Shown here one piece after another: positions 60,451-64,000 of a DNA stretch of 64,000 nucleotides. The notes below the pieces were generated by a model. The model ran no database searches. It was given only the letters and a program-made list of their open reading frames with translations, and was not told the DNA's origin. The DNA comes from JAFGRU01 sp963665915 (GTDB lineage Bacteria > Desulfobacterota > Desulfuromonadia > Desulfuromonadales > JAAYDE01). Positions within the stretch are counted from its first letter, which is position 1. Every line of letters begins with the position of its first letter. The stretch lies in assembly GCA_963665915.2 (NCBI GenBank), contig CAXXSG010000003.1:248001-312000 (forward strand), in the 5' to 3' direction. Both the position numbers and the translations under genes were made by a program.

Positions 60451-61885
60451 ACTCTTTCCAGCGCCGGGTGACCTGCTCTTTAATCTCCTCGGACATAATT
60501 ATCTCTTCCGGCCAGTCCCGCCCCATTCCTTCTTCGCGGGTTTTGCGGGTGGCGTCGATCCCCAGCTTGCCGCCGAAATTGGGGAATGGCGCCGAATGGT
60601 CAAGGGCGTCGAGGGGACCTTCGGAGAGGAGAAAATCCCGTTTCGGATCGACATTGTTCAGCAGTTTCCAGATCACGGTGCGGGAATCCCGAAGGTCGAT
60701 GTCGTTGTCGAATACGGCAATATATTTGGTCGAGGCCATCTGTCCCAGACCCCAGAGGGCGTGGATGACTTTCTTGGCCTGTCCGGGATATTTCTTATCG
60801 ATGGAAATCAGGGCGCAGTTGTGGAAAACGCCTTCCATGGGGAGTTCCATGTCGACGATTTCCGGGACCAACATGCGCAGGAGGGGGAGGAATATCCGTT
60901 CCGTGGCCTTGGCCATGTAGCAGTCCTCCATGGGCGGTTTGCCCACGATGGTGGCCGGATAGATCGCATCCCGGCGCGAAGTGATGCAGGTCACGTGAAA
61001 GACGGGGTAGCTGTCCGCCGCTGAATAGAAGCCGGTGTGGTCGCCGAAAGGGCCTTCCACCTTCTCCTCGTCGGGATCGACATAGCCTTCGATGACGAAA
61101 TCAGATTCCGCCGGAATCCAGAGGTCGACGGTTTTTCCCTTCACCACTTCCACGGCGCGGGAATTGAGAAAACCGGCGAAAATCAGCTCATCCACATCCG
61201 GCGGGAGAGGGGCGGTCGAGGCATAGGTCACTGCTGGAGAGCCGCCCAGGGCCACGGCCACCTCCATGCGTTCCCCTCGGGCTTTGTACTTTTCGAAATG
61301 GCGGGTGCCATCCTTGTTGTATTGCCAGTGCATGCCGGTGCTGGCACGGTCGTACTTCTGCAGACGGTACATGCCGAGATTCTGAATGCCGCTCTCCGGA
61401 TCTTTGGTGACCACCAGGGGGAGCGTGATGTAAGGCCCGCCGTCCTGGGGCCAGCAGGTCAGGATCGGAAGAAGGTCAAGGAGTTCGCTTTTGTCATCGA
61501 ATATCTGTTCCTGGCAGGGTGCTTTGCGAACCTTTTTCGGGATCATGTTCGCCATCTCTTTAAGGGAAAAGAGCATGCGAATTTTCTCGAACAGGGTTCC
61601 CGGGGGTTGGATTTTAATCAGAGATTCGATCTTCGCCCCGATTTCATCGAAGGAGCCGCAATTGAGGGCCGTCTGCATGCGATTGAAGCTGCCGAAGGCG
61701 TTGATCAGGAGCGGAAAAGGGGAACCCTTGACCTGCTCGAACAGAAGTGCCGGTCCATGGTTTTTGCTGACACGGTCGGCGATTTCCGTGATTTCCAGAT
61801 AAGAGTCGACTTGAGCGGTTATCCTGTGCAGTTCGCCTCGGGTTTCCAGCGCCCGTATGAACTCCTGCTGATTTTTAAATGACAT
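60440..61885 (-). CDS. UbiD-family decarboxylase (menaquinone cluster, MqnL-like)
   Basis: prFMN-dependent decarboxylase of 481 residues expected to remove the carboxyl group of the prenylated 6-naphthoate. MSFKNQQEFIRALETRGELHRI start; QDGGPYITLPLVVTKDPESGIQNLGMYRLQKYDRASTGMHWQYNKDGTRHFEKY; VALGGSPAVTYASTAPLPPDVDELIFAGFLN; EVEGPFGDHTGFYSAADSYPVFHVTCI-like block with the catalytic Glu/Arg region (KVEGPFGDHTGFY). Length normal. First gene of the minus-strand cluster; a terminator for converging transcripts lies further along the plus strand. Confidence 0.94.
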   Translation of the reverse strand: MSFKNQQEFIRALETRGELHRITAQVDSYLEITEIADRVSKNHGPALLFEQVKGSPFPLLINAFGSFNRMQTALNCGSFDEIGAKIESLIKIQPPGTLFEKIRMLFSLKEMANMIPKKVRKAPCQEQIFDDKSELLDLLPILTCWPQDGGPYITLPLVVTKDPESGIQNLGMYRLQKYDRASTGMHWQYNKDGTRHFEKYKARGERMEVAVALGGSPAVTYASTAPLPPDVDELIFAGFLNSRAVEVVKGKTVDLWIPAESDFVIEGYVDPDEEKVEGPFGDHTGFYSAADSYPVFHVTCITSRRDAIYPATIVGKPPMEDCYMAKATERIFLPLLRMLVPEIVDMELPMEGVFHNCALISIDKKYPGQAKKVIHALWGLGQMASTKYIAVFDNDIDLRDSRTVIWKLLNNVDPKRDFLLSEGPLDALDHSAPFPNFGGKLGIDATRKTREEGMGRDWPEEIIMSEEIKEQVTRRWKEYGF

Positions 61886-61992
61886 GGGACTATCCTCGGG
61901 GAAACGTCAATGGTTATACAGGCAGTATACGGTCCCGCGCTAAGAAAGGGAAGGGTTTGCGGCTTTATGAACGAGCTTGCGGGATTCCAAAA

Positions 61993-62030
61993 AAAGAAAC
62001 CGAAAGCACTGAAGCCTTCGGTTTCTTTAC
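61993..62030. terminator. Bidirectional terminator between ubiD-like gene and sensor gene
   Basis: AAAGAAACCGAA and TTCGGTTTCTTT form a perfect 12-bp stem with a 12-base loop and flanking A and T runs. On the minus strand it lies just after the sensor-domain gene (ending 62084). Confidence 0.88.
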
Positions 62031-62083
62031 AGAGATGGTTTTTAAAAAGGAAAAAACTGTTTTTTTAAAATTCTGTGCAGGAT

Positions 62084-62632
62084 TTAAGGGACCTTATCGA
62101 CATTGACACCGATAGTCATGGTGCCGACGTGGCGTTTGCCCATGACGACCGGGACGGAAACCTGGCTGATATTCATGCCATCCTCTTGCTCAACATCAGC
62201 AACGAGAACGCCTTTTTTATAAACTTCCTTGAATTTTGCTTCATCCCCCTGCCAGTAATCACCGGTCATGCCGGTTTGACAGGCGTTTCCGCCTTGGTTG
62301 TCAGTGACAAAGATTTCGGTGATAAAGGCATGTTCAGCCATCATTTCGTTGAGGCGCTTCGCGCATTTGTTGCCCATGAGTTCATCCATGAGGGGTATTT
62401 TTTGACCGGCTTTTTTGGCTGCCTTCCACTCGGTGTCAATGGCTTCAATCTGTTTCATCGTCTTGGCGTCGGCATTTGCATCTCTAACCGCTCTTACAAC
62501 GATTTTGTCTTTTCCCAGGTCGGCAAGGGCACCCTTGGCCAGATCGACAACCTTCTGAGGGGCGGGTCCCGCCATTGCCGAACCAACAAAGGCTAAAATG
62601 AGTGCTGCTGCAAAAATGGCAAATTTCTTCAT
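62084..62632 (-). CDS. Periplasmic sensor-domain (Cache/PDC-like) protein, copy 1
   Basis: 182 residues: signal peptide MKKFAIFAAALILAFVGSAMAG, then a compact domain with VVDLAKGALADLGKDKIVVRAVRDANADAKTMKQIEAID, IPLMDELMGNKCAKRLNEMMAEHAFITEIFVTDNQGGNACQTGMTGDYWQGDEAKF and a final VGTMTIGVNVDKVP. This resembles stand-alone PDC/Cache-like ligand-binding domains (stimulus-sensing strand FVTDNQG, GDYWQGDE). Two cysteines may form a disulfide or bind a ligand. ATG at 62632 with GAGGAGAAAGCC upstream; the frame is open further up. No membrane or output domain, so a separate partner would be needed for signalling. Confidence 0.82.
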   Translation of the reverse strand: MKKFAIFAAALILAFVGSAMAGPAPQKVVDLAKGALADLGKDKIVVRAVRDANADAKTMKQIEAIDTEWKAAKKAGQKIPLMDELMGNKCAKRLNEMMAEHAFITEIFVTDNQGGNACQTGMTGDYWQGDEAKFKEVYKKGVLVADVEQEDGMNISQVSVPVVMGKRHVGTMTIGVNVDKVP

Positions 62633-62917
62633 GGCTTTCTCCTCAATAAATAAAATTGTTACATTGTTAGAAAACATATTCAGAAAACATTTTTACTGAA
62701 AAAACACTCTCCTTTCCTTTTAACCATCTCCTGGTTAATGCCGATTTATTATAAAGGAAATTTAATCACTTTTCTTCATAAAAGCAATCCGGAAATGGCT
62801 TTTAAAACCATTTTTTCTGGTTGATAAAGCCATCAGTTTTGCTGATTTCTCAAATATATCCATTGAGGTAAGAAGGGGAAAGGTTAAATCGCTCCGTAAA
62901 ATGTCGATAGCGTCCAA

Positions 62918-62957
62918 AAAAAGGGCGCCGCAGGCATTAAAGCCTGCGGCGCCTTTT
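62918..62957. terminator. Terminator of second sensor gene
   Basis: GGCGCCGCAGGC and GCCTGCGGCGCC, a perfect 12-bp GC-rich stem with a six-base loop, preceded by A6 and followed by TTTT. It separates the two tandem genes, so each has its own terminator. Confidence 0.92.
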
Positions 62958-63011
62958 CAGAGATGATTGTTGGAAAGAAGAAATCCTAAGCAACCAAAAA
63001 CAGGCCAGGAA

Positions 63012-63560
63012 TCAAGGGACCTTATCCACATCAACACCAATGGTCATAGTCCCGATGTGAAGTGCCTTCTGTTTCACAGGGACGGAAACCTGGACAATGT
63101 TTTTCCCATCTTCAACTTCTACCTCACTGACATAAACACCTTTTTTGAAAACTTCCTTGAATTTTGCTTCGTCGCCCTGCCAGAAGTCGCCGGTCATACC
63201 GGTTTGGCAGACATTGCCGCCAGCCCGGCCGGTGACAAAGATTTCGGTGATAAAGGCATGTTCAGCCATAATTTCGTTGAGACGTTTTGCGCAATCGTTG
63301 CTCATGAGTTCATCCATGAGGGGTATTTTTTGGCCGGCTTTTTTGGCGGCCTGCCATTCCTCGTCTATTACTTTGATCTCTGCTAAGGTCCTTGCTTCAG
63401 TATTGACGGCGCGGACTTCTTTTACAACGATTTTGTCTGAACCCAGGTCGGCAAGGGCGCCATTGGCCAGATCTACGACCTTCTGAGGGGCAGGGCCCGC
63501 CATAGCCGAACCGACAAAAGCGAAAATGAGCGCTGCTGCAAAAATGGCAAATTTCTTCAT
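63012..63560 (-). CDS. Periplasmic sensor-domain (Cache/PDC-like) protein, copy 2
   Basis: 182 residues, same length and very similar to copy 1: MKKFAIFAAALIFAFVGSAMAGPAPQKVVDLANGALADLG, IPLMDELMSNDCAKRLNEIMAEHAFITEIFVTGRAGGNVCQTGMTGDFWQGDEAKF, HIGTMTIGVDVDKVP. Both cysteines are kept. Differences cluster in the region after residue 45 (KEVRAVNTEARTLAEIKVIDEE versus RAVRDANADAKTMKQIEAIDTE), which would alter ligand or partner. The upstream leader is also duplicated. Cleaved by signal peptidase I at about residue 22 (SAMAG). Confidence 0.83.
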   Translation of the reverse strand: MKKFAIFAAALIFAFVGSAMAGPAPQKVVDLANGALADLGSDKIVVKEVRAVNTEARTLAEIKVIDEEWQAAKKAGQKIPLMDELMSNDCAKRLNEIMAEHAFITEIFVTGRAGGNVCQTGMTGDFWQGDEAKFKEVFKKGVYVSEVEVEDGKNIVQVSVPVKQKALHIGTMTIGVDVDKVP

Positions 63561-64000
63561 GGTGGTCTCCTCAAAATAAAAAATTCCAAAGTGTTAGATA
63601 TCGAAATCAGCAATACATTTTTACTGGAAAACACTCTCCTTTCTTTTAAACCATCTCCAGTTTGATATCCATTATCGTAAAATGTATTTAACCACTTATT
63701 TTTCCAAAAGCAATCAAGAAATTAACTCCTTTTTAAAAAAAAATTTGTGGGAAAATAATTATTTTTTATGAGCCCATGTAAATCTTGTATCATACTGAAA
63801 AGATAGATAAAAAATAATTACATCAAAAGTTTTAGGCGGCCTCTTTTTTTAAGAAAAAGAGACTTTTTTTGCGGCTGTCAGAGGAAGGGTTCTCAGGCAC
63901 GCGATATGTAGGTTTTTGGGAGTCTTAATTATTTGGAATCAACATATCCGGGGTTCACAATATTCCGGCAGTTTCCAGTGGAAAAAAACTCTATCAGATT
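63561..64000. other. Upstream region of sensor copy 2 to window end, 440 bp
   Basis: AT-rich non-coding sequence at the right edge. The first part (63590-63665) repeats the leader found upstream of copy 1 (62690-62740: ACACTCTCCTTTCCTTTTAA). Otherwise nothing recognisable; it could hold the promoter of copy 2 or the end of a gene beyond the window. Confidence 0.5.

Overview
The window looks like a chromosomal segment of a strictly anaerobic deltaproteobacterium of the Desulfuromonadales type (Desulfuromonas/Pelobacter/Geobacter relatives). This rests on gene content: a nif cluster with nifI1 and nifI2 between nifH and nifD, a complete futalosine (mqn) route to menaquinone, a flavodiiron protein, TRAP transport, a sigma-54 activator and a DksA/TraR protein. 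The genus is an inference, because there is no rRNA or tRNA here.

Layout: 1-7.6 kb holds the C-terminal part of a sigma-54 activator, a DUF2157/GDYXXLXY membrane pair, an unknown exported protein, a YwbE-like protein, a YajD-like HNH protein, a LysE-type exporter and citrate synthase. 8.1-22.6 kb is one plus-strand nitrogen-fixation and molybdate block: a -24/-12 promoter, then nifH-nifI1-nifI2-nifD-nifK-nifE-nifN-nifB-[2Fe-2S] ferredoxin-nifV-modA-modB-modC and an ArsC-like nitrogenase-associated protein. It encodes the Mo-nitrogenase, its PII-like post-translational switch, FeMo-cofactor assembly, homocitrate synthesis and molybdate uptake. 22.7-28.6 kb has a tiny zinc-ribbon lipoprotein, an ECF sigma/anti-sigma pair and a glycosyltransferase group. 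28.6-41 kb has a DksA/TraR protein, a Na,K-ATPase-like P-type ATPase with a Usp protein, two large tandem paralogues with a predicted C-terminal Apea-like HEPN domain (motif intact in one, lost in the other), a flavodiiron protein, a GGDEF protein, a thioesterase and MscL. 41-47.3 kb has a hydrolase and a TRAP transporter operon with its TatT-like lipoprotein. 47.7-52.3 kb is an AT-rich four-gene cluster (NadB-like flavoprotein, Asp/Glu racemase family, FemAB/GNAT-like transferase, ATP-grasp) that looks like an uncharacterised small-molecule pathway. 52.8-61.9 kb is a minus-strand menaquinone cluster: UbiD-, UbiA- and UbiX-like genes, mqnE, mqnA, mqnC, mqnD, mqnB. 62-63.6 kb has two tandem periplasmic sensor-domain paralogues.

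Three dispersed repeat families fill intergenic space. R1 is MITE-like with ends near TAACTGTTCAGC; R2 is a long imperfect palindrome of about 180 bp; R3 is about 200 bp with a CTTTCTTTTT/AAAAAGAAAG palindrome. They lie between genes of the nif and mqn clusters. One R2 copy sits inside an R1 copy, and repeat edges supply the stop codons of mqnE and of the NadB-like gene.

Three otherwise intact genes (GDYXXLXY gene, citrate synthase, mqnE) each carry a single-base frameshift, two of them in short homopolymer runs and one in a TTT run, which suggests sequence errors more than decay. No CRISPR array, rRNA, tRNA or prophage was seen.
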